From JAVWJP01 sp036638975 (GTDB lineage: Bacteria > Bacillota > Clostridia > Oscillospirales > Ruminococcaceae), in NCBI GenBank assembly GCA_036638975.1, contig JAVWJP010000002.1, positions 111,035-175,034 on the forward strand: DNA of 64,000 bases, read 5' to 3'. The notes under the pieces are model-generated. The model ran no database searches. It worked only from the letters and a program-made list of their open reading frames with translations, and was not told the origin of the DNA. Below, one piece after another: positions 33,762 to 41,711 of this stretch (the first letter of the stretch is position 1; each line of letters opens with the position of its first letter). The position numbers and the translations under genes are program-made.

Positions 33762-35219
33762 CTATTTTGCAAGCTCTGCCAAAACAGAAACCAATAGCTG
33801 CCAAAAACGCCCGCAGCTTGCTAAATCAAGCTCTTCCTCTGGTGTGTGGCACTTGCGAAGGTTAGGTCCTACGGCAATGGCATCAAGCCCCGGCATTTTT
33901 TTAATAAACAGCCCGCATTCCAGCCCCGCATGAATAGCTTCTATTTTAAGCTCTGTACCAAATTCTTTTTTATAGCACTTGCAAAAAATATCGCGTATAT
34001 TTGACTTTTCGGCATAACTCCAGCCCGGATATTCGCTGTCCTTGCTTAGCCTAAAGCCTAAAAGCTCTGCCAAAAGCTCCAGCCTATGCAAGGTTTCCTG
34101 CTGCAAGCTATCCTCAGAGCTGCGAAGTGAAAAGCACAGGACTACCTCATCTTCTTTTGTTGTTATAACGCCCAAATTAACCGAGCACACAACAAATCCG
34201 CCCTTTTGCACATTACGCGCAAGAGGACCGTACGGAGCTAAGTAAACTCCGCGTACTACAGCTTCGGTAAGTGCCTTGCTCATAACAGCAGCTTGCCTGT
34301 CCTCTGTTTTTAAATCTATCTTAAAATTAGGCTCTGCGGCAGCAAGCTCCGCTTTAATGTCAGCCGTAACAGCAGCTATAATATCCCTTGCGTTTTCACG
34401 CTCTGCCTCCGTTTTAAAGGCTGCCACACAGTCGCTTTCGCGTGGTATGGCGTTGTCCTTTGAGCCGCCGTTTATAGTGACAAGGCGCAGCTGTACATTG
34501 CGCAAAACAGCATTTAATATTCTGCCCATAAGCTTGTTTGCATTTGCGCGGCCTAGGTGAATATCTGCACCCGAATGCCCGCCCAAAAGCCCACGCAAAG
34601 AAAGCGCAAGCAAAAAGCCATATTTTTCGTCTTCGTATTCTCTGTTTTTATGCAGACGAACGCGCATTCCTCCGGCACAGCTTACTGTGGCTATGCCCTC
34701 CTCCTCAGAGTCCATATTTATCATTGTTCTTGCCGAAAGCAAGCTGCCGTCAAGCTCTACAGCACCAAAAAGCCCTGTTTCCTCTTGCACGGTAAATACA
34801 CATTCAAGCGGAGGGTGACACAAAGCATCATCTGACAAGACTGCAAGCATAAGTGCTACAGCTACGCCATTATCCGCACCTAATGTTGTACCGTCGGCGC
34901 TTAAAACTCCGTCTTTTACCACAAGCTTCAGCCCGTCTTTTTCAAAATCGTGCACGGTACCGGAGTTTTTTTCGCACACCATATCAGTATGACCCTGTAA
35001 CATCACAGCAGGTAAATTCTCACAGCCCTTGCTTCCCGCTTTTTTTATAATAACATCATTGAGCTTGTCACGGTAAATAAAAAGATTATTAGCCTTAGCA
35101 AAATTCTCAAGATAATCCGCAACAGCTTTCTCGTTTCCGGAGGAGCGAGGTATAGCGCTTAAATCTTCAAAATACTTAAAGAGTACTTTTGGCTCGTAGC
35201 CCTGTATAACATATTTCAT
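33762..35219 (-). CDS. pepD: Aminoacyl-histidine dipeptidase (peptidase D, M20 family)
   Basis: Cytoplasmic metallodipeptidase, 485 residues. Metal site of the M20 family: H77 and D79 (QGHTDMV), D116 (LGADNGVA), E146-E147 (VQEETGL), D in INMDSEEEG (about 173), and a C-terminal His in AIHAGLECGLF (about 446). A lid/dimerisation domain with GLLGGHSGADIHLGRANA lies between. The length and these motifs fit PepD of enterobacteria. Alone, with a promoter that is divergent from tRNA-Gly. Confidence 0.95.
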   Translation of the reverse strand: MKYVIQGYEPKVLFKYFEDLSAIPRSSGNEKAVADYLENFAKANNLFIYRDKLNDVIIKKAGSKGCENLPAVMLQGHTDMVCEKNSGTVHDFEKDGLKLVVKDGVLSADGTTLGADNGVAVALMLAVLSDDALCHPPLECVFTVQEETGLFGAVELDGSLLSARTMINMDSEEEGIATVSCAGGMRVRLHKNREYEDEKYGFLLALSLRGLLGGHSGADIHLGRANANKLMGRILNAVLRNVQLRLVTINGGSKDNAIPRESDCVAAFKTEAERENARDIIAAVTADIKAELAAAEPNFKIDLKTEDRQAAVMSKALTEAVVRGVYLAPYGPLARNVQKGGFVVCSVNLGVITTKEDEVVLCFSLRSSEDSLQQETLHRLELLAELLGFRLSKDSEYPGWSYAEKSNIRDIFCKCYKKEFGTELKIEAIHAGLECGLFIKKMPGLDAIAVGPNLRKCHTPEEELDLASCGRFWQLLVSVLAELAK

Positions 35220-35286
35220 TTTGTAGTTCTCCCATTCTGTAAAATCAAAATCAGATGGTATTATACCAAGTTAGAACGCTTTATTT

Positions 35287-35315
35287 ATTCTAAACTATTT
35301 TATAAGTAAAATCAA
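35287..35315 (-). promoter_or_regulatory. Candidate promoter of pepD
   Basis: -35 TTGATT (35315-35310), 17-nt spacer, -10 TAGAAT (35292-35287). A closer extended -10, TGGTATAAT, is also seen near 35260-35268, so there may be two starts. Confidence 0.5.
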
Positions 35316-35344
35316 CCGTTTTACGCTATAGAAAAAACGGTTGA
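35312..35344. repeat. 11-bp perfect inverted repeat between divergent promoters
   Basis: TCAACCGTTTT (35312-35322) and AAAACGGTTGA (35334-35344), 11-nt spacer. Each arm contains most of one -35 box: that of pepD on the left and that of tRNA-Gly on the right. Confidence 0.6.
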
Positions 35345-35369
35345 CATTTACATCAAAAAGAGCGATAAT
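35341..35369 (+). promoter_or_regulatory. Promoter of tRNA-Gly
   Basis: -35 TTGACA (35341-35346), 17-nt spacer, -10 GATAAT (35364-35369), 14 bp before the tRNA. Confidence 0.75.
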
Positions 35370-35382
35370 AGATAATGCAATT

Positions 35383-35456
35383 GCAGGCGTAGTTTAGTGG
35401 CAAAACATCAGCTTCCCAAGCTGAGGTTGTGGGTTCGATTCCCATCGCCTGCTCCA
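35383..35456 (+). tRNA. tRNA-Gly (anticodon CCC)
   Basis: 74 nt with encoded CCA. Acceptor GCAGGCG/CGCCTGC, D-arm from GTTTAGTGGCAAAAC, anticodon stem TCAGC/GCTGA with loop TTCCCAA, T-arm GTGGG-TTCGATT-CCCAT, discriminator T. Followed nine bases on by a terminator. Confidence 0.96.
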
Positions 35457-35464
35457 AAAAGGTA

Positions 35465-35536
35465 AAAGCACCCATGTTTGGGTGCTTTTTGCGTTTTGGC
35501 AAGCAGTGCGGGGAAGCGAACAGCCCGCAAGCGCAG
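35465..35536. repeat. Direct repeat, left copy (flanks the channel gene)
   Basis: Begins with the tRNA-Gly terminator and continues through GCAAGCAGTGC and ACAGCCCGCA. An imperfect second copy in the same orientation lies at 37643-37715; I count about 80 percent agreement with one or two single-base gaps. Confidence 0.75.
35466..35490 (+). terminator. Terminator of tRNA-Gly
   Basis: AAGCACCC/GGGTGCTT (35466-35473 with 35480-35487), 6-nt loop, T-run. The remaining 260 bp before the next gene are GC-rich at first, hold the direct repeat, and contain no gene that I can support. Confidence 0.9.
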
Positions 35537-35753
35537 CCGAGCCGCAGGCGAAAGCTGTGCGCAGCTAAAGCCGCTTCATCATGTGCTACTTGTATTTCAA
35601 ATTGCAGAGCATATCTGACTCTTTCATTTTTTCGGAAAACTGCCATTGAGGGCGCAAAAGTGACATTTCACGAAATTGCCTACACAAGCTCATTATTTTT
35701 TGATATAATTGAGATAGAAATATATGCCATTATTAGTCGGAGAGGTGTTTTGA

Positions 35754-37631
35754 ATGAAAAAAATTTCTATGCGCGCCCGCCTGCAATATCGCTTTGATAA
35801 CATCATGTCAAAGGGTACGGTTCCGCTGATTTTAATGCTGTTGGGGATTACCGCCGTAGTAGTGGTTCTCATTGGCGTGCTGGCGTGGCTGCTCAATGCT
35901 TCGGTATTCGGGTCACTGGGGAATTCGATTTGGCAGAATCTGATGCACGCCATTGATGCAGGCACGCTGGCGGGTCTTTCCACCGAGAGCGGCGCGCCGT
36001 TTGTCGCGCTTATGACAATCACCACGGTCTGTGGCATCTTTATAACCAGTATGCTGATTGGTATCATCAACAGCGGTCTGGAAAGTAAATTTGAAAATCT
36101 GCGCCGTGGCAATTCCAAGGTGATTGAAAGTGACCATACCGTCATACTCGGCTTTGACGACCGGATTTATAAAACCATCTCAGAGCTTGTCATTGCCAAT
36201 GAAAACCGAAAAAAACCACGCATTGTAATATTGGGCGATTTGGACAAGCAAGCTATGGACGAGGCAATCCGCAATTATATCCCCGACACGAAGAATACCG
36301 TTGTTATCTGCCGTGGGGGCAGCACCTCTGATACGGTAGCGCTGGAGCGTTGCTCGCTGGAAAGCTGCCGCAGTATCATTGTGAACGAAGAAAACGATGC
36401 CAAAACGATTCGTACCATTCTGGCAGCTACAAACTATTTGAAAAGCTACCCCGAAAATACCGCGCACATCACCGTCGTTGTGCGCGAGGAGAGCAATGTA
36501 GACGTGGCGCAGCTCGCTGGGGAAGGACGCGCGGAGGTGCTGTATTTTTCTGACGCGATGTCCCGAATTGTGGCACATACCTGCCGCCAGCCCGGGCTTT
36601 CCCGCGTCTATACCGAGCTATTCGCCTTTGAGGGGAATGAGATTTATATTGAGACAATTCCCGCTTTCGTAGGGAAAACCTTTGCAGAAACGCTAACTCT
36701 GACACAGCTTTCCTGCATCATCGGCATCAAGCGGGCAGGGCAAGCGTTTGTCAACCCGCCCATGGATACCGTAATTGGGTGTGATGACCAACTGATTGTC
36801 ATTGCCGAGGACGACGGTGTGACTACACCAATGGAATCCTCATCTATACATACCGAGCTGTTCGCTCCGGAAACCATACATTCACAATCCCGCAGCACAG
36901 AATCACTGCTGGTGCTGGGGCACAACGGTCTGCTTACCGGACTGCTGGAGGAGCTGGACTGCTATGTACCGGAAGGCTCTCGAGTGACGGTGGCCTGCGA
37001 AAATGCAGAGCCGCTGGCCGAGGTGGAAAAGCTGCAAAGCACGCTGCATAATTTGCTGCTTCGCCCATGTAGCTGCAACATCTGCGACAGGGCGGTACTG
37101 GAGGGCTTTGTTTCGGAGGGATATCGCAACATTGTGGTGCTCAGCGGCGCCGGAATAGACCCTGAAACCGCCGATGCCACCACGCTGATGGTGCTGATGT
37201 ATCTTCGGGACATCGCAAAGAAAAGCAAAGCGGAATTTTCCATCACCAGCGAAATGCGCGATATACGCAACCAAGAGCTTGCCCGTGTGGCTAATGTCAA
37301 CGACTTTGTTGTCAGCTCCGATCTCACCAGTCTGATGACCGCGCAAATCTCTGAGAACCGTCTGCTTTCCGCAATCTTTGCCGATCTTCTCGATGAGGAC
37401 GGCTCTGAAATCTACTTAAAGCCCGCCGCCAATTATGTTGTCATTGGTAAGCCTGTGGACTTTTTTACAGTAACCCGTGCCGTAGCCCAAAAGGGCGGTG
37501 TGTTCATCGGCTATAAAGATATCACCCGCACAGCCGACGGCACGCAGACCCGTGTGGTACTCAGCCCCGACAAGGCAGAAATGATGGTATTCGATGAAGA
37601 TGACCGTCTGGTGGTTATCTCCGAGGATTGA
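35754..37631 (+). CDS. CASTOR/POLLUX-related ion channel with two RCK-like NAD-binding domains
   Basis: 625 residues. Two N-terminal membrane helices (about 22-48 and 82-106) surround a re-entrant pore with HAIDAGTLAG; D68-A69-G70 recalls the DAG filter of plant CASTOR and POLLUX. A long cytoplasmic region follows with a Rossmann fold beginning VILGFDDRIYKTISELV (about 128) and a second TrkA-N-like unit beginning LLVLGHNGLLTGLLEEL (about 385), as in channels gated by RCK domains. It probably conducts cations, but the ion is unknown. GAGAGGTG precedes the ATG. The gene uses CTG leucine and GC-ending codons far more than its neighbours and is bracketed by direct repeats, so recent transfer is likely. 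Confidence 0.85.
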   Translation: MKKISMRARLQYRFDNIMSKGTVPLILMLLGITAVVVVLIGVLAWLLNASVFGSLGNSIWQNLMHAIDAGTLAGLSTESGAPFVALMTITTVCGIFITSMLIGIINSGLESKFENLRRGNSKVIESDHTVILGFDDRIYKTISELVIANENRKKPRIVILGDLDKQAMDEAIRNYIPDTKNTVVICRGGSTSDTVALERCSLESCRSIIVNEENDAKTIRTILAATNYLKSYPENTAHITVVVREESNVDVAQLAGEGRAEVLYFSDAMSRIVAHTCRQPGLSRVYTELFAFEGNEIYIETIPAFVGKTFAETLTLTQLSCIIGIKRAGQAFVNPPMDTVIGCDDQLIVIAEDDGVTTPMESSSIHTELFAPETIHSQSRSTESLLVLGHNGLLTGLLEELDCYVPEGSRVTVACENAEPLAEVEKLQSTLHNLLLRPCSCNICDRAVLEGFVSEGYRNIVVLSGAGIDPETADATTLMVLMYLRDIAKKSKAEFSITSEMRDIRNQELARVANVNDFVVSSDLTSLMTAQISENRLLSAIFADLLDEDGSEIYLKPAANYVVIGKPVDFFTVTRAVAQKGGVFIGYKDITRTADGTQTRVVLSPDKAEMMVFDEDDRLVVISED

Positions 37632-37642
37632 CAAAAACCGCA

Positions 37643-37715
37643 AAAAGCACCCAACGTGGGTGCTTTTTTGCATTTTTGCAAGCAGTGCATTGAAGCTGAC
37701 AGCCCGCATATGCAG
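37643..37715. repeat. Direct repeat, right copy (flanks the channel gene)
   Basis: Second copy of the 35465-35536 repeat. Includes a terminator hairpin and then GCAAGCAGTGC, GAAGC and ACAGCCCGCA in the same order and spacing. Confidence 0.75.
37644..37669 (+). terminator. Terminator of the channel gene, likely bidirectional
   Basis: AAGCACCC/GGGTGCTT (37645-37652 with 37657-37664), then TTTT on the plus strand and TTTT on the minus strand, so it can also end the cysK-cysE unit. Confidence 0.85.
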
Positions 37716-37746
37716 GAGGTTTTTTGACATTTTAAAGCAAATTGCT

Positions 37747-38385
37747 TTACTTATTTTCAAGTTCATTAACGCGTTTTTCTAAAGTTTCTATCTTCATAAG
37801 CAGCTTGCAAAGCTCCTGCGAAACAGGGTCCGGTATATGTATCTGGTCCATATCCTGCGGCACTTTTTTGTTACCGCGGCGCACCACGCGAGCAGGCACA
37901 CCCACAGCCGTTGCGTCCTCCGGTATAGGCTCCAGCACTACGGCTCCCGCCGCTATTTTTGCGTTATCCCCAACAGTGAAAGGACCCAAAATTTTTGCTC
38001 CGCTGCCTACCATTACGTTTTTGCCCAGTGTGGGGTGACGCTTGCCCTTGTCCTTGCCGTTACCGCCTAAGGTGACACCTTGGTATATTGTACAGCCCTC
38101 GCCTACCTCGGCAGTTTCGCCTATAACAACACCCGCTCCATGGTCTATTAGTACACCATTGGCTATTTTTGCGCCGGGGTGAATTTCTATACCCGTAAAA
38201 AACCGCGCCCACTGCGAAATTGCCCGCGCAATAAAGAACAGACTGTGCGCATAAAACCAATGAGAAATACGGTAATATATAAGCGCATGGACACCGGAAT
38301 TAAGCAGCAAAACCTCAAGGCTGCCGCGTGCAGCAGGGTCGCGCTCTTTTACGGCGGCTATATCCTTTCGCAAGCCCTTAAACAT
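37747..38385 (-). CDS. cysE: Serine O-acetyltransferase (CysE)
   Basis: Makes O-acetylserine from serine and acetyl-CoA, the first step of cysteine synthesis. 212 residues, the short form. A helical N-terminal domain is followed by the left-handed beta-helix of hexapeptide repeats (GIEIHPGAKIANGVLIDHGAG, VIGETAEVGEGCTIYQGVTLGG) and a short C-terminal tail that may bind CysK. It follows cysK by 66 bp; the products act in sequence. Confidence 0.95.
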   Translation of the reverse strand: MFKGLRKDIAAVKERDPAARGSLEVLLLNSGVHALIYYRISHWFYAHSLFFIARAISQWARFFTGIEIHPGAKIANGVLIDHGAGVVIGETAEVGEGCTIYQGVTLGGNGKDKGKRHPTLGKNVMVGSGAKILGPFTVGDNAKIAAGAVVLEPIPEDATAVGVPARVVRRGNKKVPQDMDQIHIPDPVSQELCKLLMKIETLEKRVNELENK

Positions 38386-38451
38386 AGAATAGCTCCCTTA
38401 TAATATATTATTTTACTTTTTTATATGCTGTGATATTTTATTACTGTGCCT

Positions 38452-39387
38452 TCAACCAATGTTGTCAAACAAATCTGTAGAAAGATACCTTTCTCCCGTA
38501 TCCGGCAGAAGCACCACTATAAGCTTAGCTTTGTTTTCGCTGCGCTGTGCCAGCACCCTTGCCGCGTGCAGGGCTGCACCTGACGATATTCCGCACAGCA
38601 AGCCCTCGGTTTTTGCAACTCCGCGGCAAGCGGCGTAGGCTTCATCTGTAGTAACGGTTATAACCTCATCAACTACGTCTTTATTGTATATTTCCGGTAT
38701 AAAATTAGCGCCTATACCCTGTAGCTTATGCGGTGCAGCAGCTCCGCCTGAAAGCAAGGGGGAGTCGGCAGGCTCTGCTGCCACAATTTTAACATTCGGG
38801 TTGTGCTCGCGCAGCCCCTCGCCAACACCGCTTATTGTTCCGCCTGTGCCAACTCCTGCTACAAATATATCAACCTTACCGTCTGTGTCGCGCCATATCT
38901 CCTGTGCTGTAGTTGCCTTATGCACAGCGGGGTTTGCAGGGTTTACAAACTGCCCCGCAATAATACTGCCATCTATTTCAGCCCTAAGCTCCTCCGCTTT
39001 GGCTATAGCGCCCGACATACCCTTAGCGCCGTCTGTAAGCACAAGCTGTGCTCCCAGTGCCTTTAAAAGCTTTTGGCGCTCTATGCTCATGCTAGAGGGC
39101 ATGACTATAACAGCTTTATAGCCCTTTGCCGCCGCCACAAATGCAAGCCCTATGCCCGTGTTGCCGCTTGTAGGCTCTATTATTACTCCGCCCTCTTTAA
39201 GCCTGCCGTTTTTTTCGGCGTCCTCTATCATAGCAAGCCCTACTCTGTCCTTGACGGACGAAAGCGGGTTGAAGCACTCTAGCTTTGCAACAAGGCGCGC
39301 TTTCAAAGCGTTTGCTTTACTGTATGCGCAAAGCTCTAAAAGCGGTGTATTCCCTATCAGCTCATAAAAATGTTCGGCTATCTTCAT
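38452..39387 (-). CDS. cysK: Cysteine synthase A (O-acetylserine sulfhydrylase)
   Basis: PLP enzyme that forms cysteine from O-acetylserine and sulfide. 311 residues. The PLP lysine is K46 in SSVKDRVG; substrate loop TSGNTGIG (about 73-80); phosphate-binding GVGTGGTISG (about 177-186); cofactor-contact GISSGAA near 267. Together with cysE it forms a two-gene unit; no T-box or S-box leader is seen in the 54 bp upstream. Confidence 0.96.
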   Translation of the reverse strand: MKIAEHFYELIGNTPLLELCAYSKANALKARLVAKLECFNPLSSVKDRVGLAMIEDAEKNGRLKEGGVIIEPTSGNTGIGLAFVAAAKGYKAVIVMPSSMSIERQKLLKALGAQLVLTDGAKGMSGAIAKAEELRAEIDGSIIAGQFVNPANPAVHKATTAQEIWRDTDGKVDIFVAGVGTGGTISGVGEGLREHNPNVKIVAAEPADSPLLSGGAAAPHKLQGIGANFIPEIYNKDVVDEVITVTTDEAYAACRGVAKTEGLLCGISSGAALHAARVLAQRSENKAKLIVVLLPDTGERYLSTDLFDNIG

Positions 39388-39441
39388 TTTTTAACCCCCA
39401 TAAGTAAACAGCTTATAAATACCCATTTTTTTGCATATACT

Positions 39442-40563
39442 CTAGTCGTTTTTAAGTGTGCCAAGGCTTGAGGCTTTTAGATAAGCATTTATAAAGCCGT
39501 CTAAATCTCCGTCCATAACAGCACCTATATTGCCGCTTTCATAGCCTGTGCGGTGGTCCTTAGCCATGGTGTAAGGCATAAAAACATACGAGCGTATTTG
39601 GCTGCCCCACGCTATTATGCTGTGGTCGCCGCGAATATCTGAAATCTTTTCAAGGTGCTCTCGTTCTTTAATCTCAACAAGCTTTGCGCTGAGCATTTTC
39701 ATACACATATCTTTATTTTGAAACTGGCTTCGTTCTACCTGACACGAAACCACTATACCCGTTGGAATGTGTATAAGCCTTACCGCCGATGAGGTTTTGT
39801 TTACCTTTTGCCCGCCCGCACCTGACGAACGAAAAACCTCCATGCGTATATCCTCGTCGTTAATTTCTACTTTTACATCGTCCGAAAGCTCAGGCATAAC
39901 ATCTATAGATGAAAAAGAGGTATGCCGCCTTCCTGCCGAATCGAACGGCGAAATGCGCACAAGCCTGTGCACACCTGCCTCCGATTTTAAAAACCCGTAA
40001 GCGTTAAGCCCCTCAACCATTATAGATGCACTTTTAAGCCCCGCTTCGTCACCGTCAAGATAATCGAGCACCCTGTAAGTAAAGCCATGCCTTTCGCTCC
40101 AGCGCGTGTACATACGGTAAAGCATCTGTGCCCAATCTTGGCTCTCTGTTCCGCCTGCACCTGCGTGGAAGGTTATAATAGCATTGTTGGCATCGTACTC
40201 GCCTGTAAGCAGTGTGGCAAGCTTTTCGCTCTCCAGCTCTACGGCTATTTCTTCGGTTATCTCTTTTATTTCTGCAAGCACAGAAGTATCCTCATCATCG
40301 TTTGCAATATCTACCATTGTAAGGGCATCATCACAGCGGCTTACAAGGCTTTCGTACGCCTCTATTTTGTTTTCGCAGCGTTTTGTCCGCTGCAGCACCT
40401 TAGATGAGTTTTCGGTGTCGTTCCAAAAACCGTCGGCACTCGTCTTTTGACGCAGCTCCTCAAGCTCCTCGCGCAATTGCGGCAAGCCTATAGCCCCGCC
40501 AAGCTCTTTTATTTGTGGCTGAAGCTCCTCCAGCCTAAGTCGCAGTTCATCATATTCAAGCAT
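39442..40563 (-). CDS. prfB: Peptide chain release factor 2
   Basis: Reads UGA and UAA stops. 373 residues, complete in one frame. The SPF anticodon-like tripeptide is in VRISPFDSAGRRHTSFSS and the catalytic GGQ in SSGAGGQKVNKTSSAVRL. Unlike E. coli and Bacillus prfB, there is no in-frame UGA and no programmed +1 shift around codon 25; the region reads straight through as LGGAIGLPQLREELEEL. GGAGG lies ten bases before the ATG. Confidence 0.96.
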   Translation of the reverse strand: MLEYDELRLRLEELQPQIKELGGAIGLPQLREELEELRQKTSADGFWNDTENSSKVLQRTKRCENKIEAYESLVSRCDDALTMVDIANDDEDTSVLAEIKEITEEIAVELESEKLATLLTGEYDANNAIITFHAGAGGTESQDWAQMLYRMYTRWSERHGFTYRVLDYLDGDEAGLKSASIMVEGLNAYGFLKSEAGVHRLVRISPFDSAGRRHTSFSSIDVMPELSDDVKVEINDEDIRMEVFRSSGAGGQKVNKTSSAVRLIHIPTGIVVSCQVERSQFQNKDMCMKMLSAKLVEIKEREHLEKISDIRGDHSIIAWGSQIRSYVFMPYTMAKDHRTGYESGNIGAVMDGDLDGFINAYLKASSLGTLKND

Positions 40564-40655
40564 ATATTTTTTTCCTCCGCTGATGAGTTATGTTTTTATT
40601 GTACGCTTTAATTTTATATTATCTATGAACATTTGTAAACTCATTTGTTTTAGTA

Positions 40656-40684
40656 TTGGCTTTTGCATCTTAATATACTATAAT
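40656..40684 (+). promoter_or_regulatory. Promoter of the RING-finger protein gene
   Basis: -35 TTGGCT (40656-40661), 17-nt spacer, -10 TATAAT (40679-40684). The 169-bp divergent gap must also hold a prfB promoter; TTTACA-N17-TAAAAT on the minus strand is possible. Confidence 0.6.
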
Positions 40685-40732
40685 AATATAATAGATTATG
40701 ATGTTTATTGCAAGATGGAGGTAATTTGACAT

Positions 40733-41668
40733 ATGGAAAAATATATTGGCATTTGCTGCCCGGTGTGCAACAAGCCATTTACAGCAGAGGACGATATTGC
40801 CGTTTGCCCGCAATGCGGTGCACCGCACCACCGCAGCTGCTTTAAAGAACTTGGCCGCTGTGCTTTTACCGAGCAGCACGCACCCGGCAACGAATGGAAG
40901 AACCCAAACGAGCAAGCCCTACAGCCCTTGCCGCAAAAACAAGATGAACTCACCCCGCAGCAAACCGACGATGCTTCAGAGGCTGCACAGGAGGACCACA
41001 GCAAGCTTTTTACACCTGCAAATAGAGCTATGCCGTTTTTAAATGAAAAGGAGGCGCAAAGTGTAAAGCAGCTTGGCATTGGGCTTGATGATGAGCTTGA
41101 TGGTGTACCTGTTAAAGATATCGCGCAGTTTGTCGGGGCAAACTCACTGTATTATTTACCGCGTTTTAAGTTAATCTCAGGCAAGCAGCCTTTTTTTAAT
41201 ATAAATTTTTCGGCGATGCTTACCGGCTTCTTTTACTTTTTTCACCGCAAAATGTATAAAGCCGGTACTGTTATGCTTGCGATATTTATTGCGGCGCTTA
41301 TACCCCAGTTTGTTCTAAGCTATTTTATGTTCCCCGAAATGTTTGCGTGGCTGACAGTAGAAAATATGCCGCAGCCTGTAATACCGTACCCATGGCTAAG
41401 TATGCTTTCTACAATACTTCATTATGTTTATTTTACGGTAGTTATGCTGGGCGGAGTTTTTGCCAACAAAATTTATTACCGCTTTACAATGAAAAAAATT
41501 CATAAGATACAAGATGAATTTCGCGGACTTTCCGAAAGCGACTATATGCAGGCTCTTACGCTTCGCGGACGCACCAACAAAATAATAATAGCCGCTTTGC
41601 TTGTTTCATTCGCCGTTGCTTGGGTTTTTTACGGCGGGTTTCTTGTTGTAAGCTACCCCATGCTATGA
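40733..41668 (+). CDS. RING-finger-like zinc protein with membrane domain
   Basis: 311 residues. N-terminal treble-clef zinc module resembling prokaryotic RING fingers: C9, C12, C25, C28, H33, C36 and C43 (CCPVC, CPQCG, HHRSCF, GRC). A disordered Gln/Pro-rich linker (about 50-100) leads to a C-terminal membrane part with about three helices and a region like DUF2628 (SLYYLPRFKLISG, FFYFFHRKMYKAG). Many Firmicutes have this combination; no function is established. Prokaryotic RING-like domains need not be ubiquitin ligases. GATGGAGGT precedes the ATG. Confidence 0.82.
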   Translation: MEKYIGICCPVCNKPFTAEDDIAVCPQCGAPHHRSCFKELGRCAFTEQHAPGNEWKNPNEQALQPLPQKQDELTPQQTDDASEAAQEDHSKLFTPANRAMPFLNEKEAQSVKQLGIGLDDELDGVPVKDIAQFVGANSLYYLPRFKLISGKQPFFNINFSAMLTGFFYFFHRKMYKAGTVMLAIFIAALIPQFVLSYFMFPEMFAWLTVENMPQPVIPYPWLSMLSTILHYVYFTVVMLGGVFANKIYYRFTMKKIHKIQDEFRGLSESDYMQALTLRGRTNKIIIAALLVSFAVAWVFYGGFLVVSYPML

Positions 41669-41711
41669 TGATATATCAAATAAAACATATTATGTTTGGA
41701 GTTAGATTTTA

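Noticed and set aside
35353..35646. 97-codon minus-strand frame with MGIEPTTSAWEADVLPLNYA
   Set aside because: It is the complement of tRNA-Gly and its terminator; this peptide is a well-known false protein made by translating tRNA genes backwards.
35429..35797. 122-codon plus-strand frame from tRNA-Gly into the channel gene leader
   Set aside because: Starts inside the tRNA, passes through its terminator and overlaps the start of the channel gene in another frame; low-complexity basic product.
36903..37346. 147-codon and other long minus-strand frames inside the channel gene
   Set aside because: Caused by the higher GC of that gene, which makes stops rare on the opposite strand; no coding features.
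39388..39441. T-box or S-box upstream of cysK
   Set aside because: The gap between prfB and cysK is only 54 bp, too short for either, and shows no T-box sequence.
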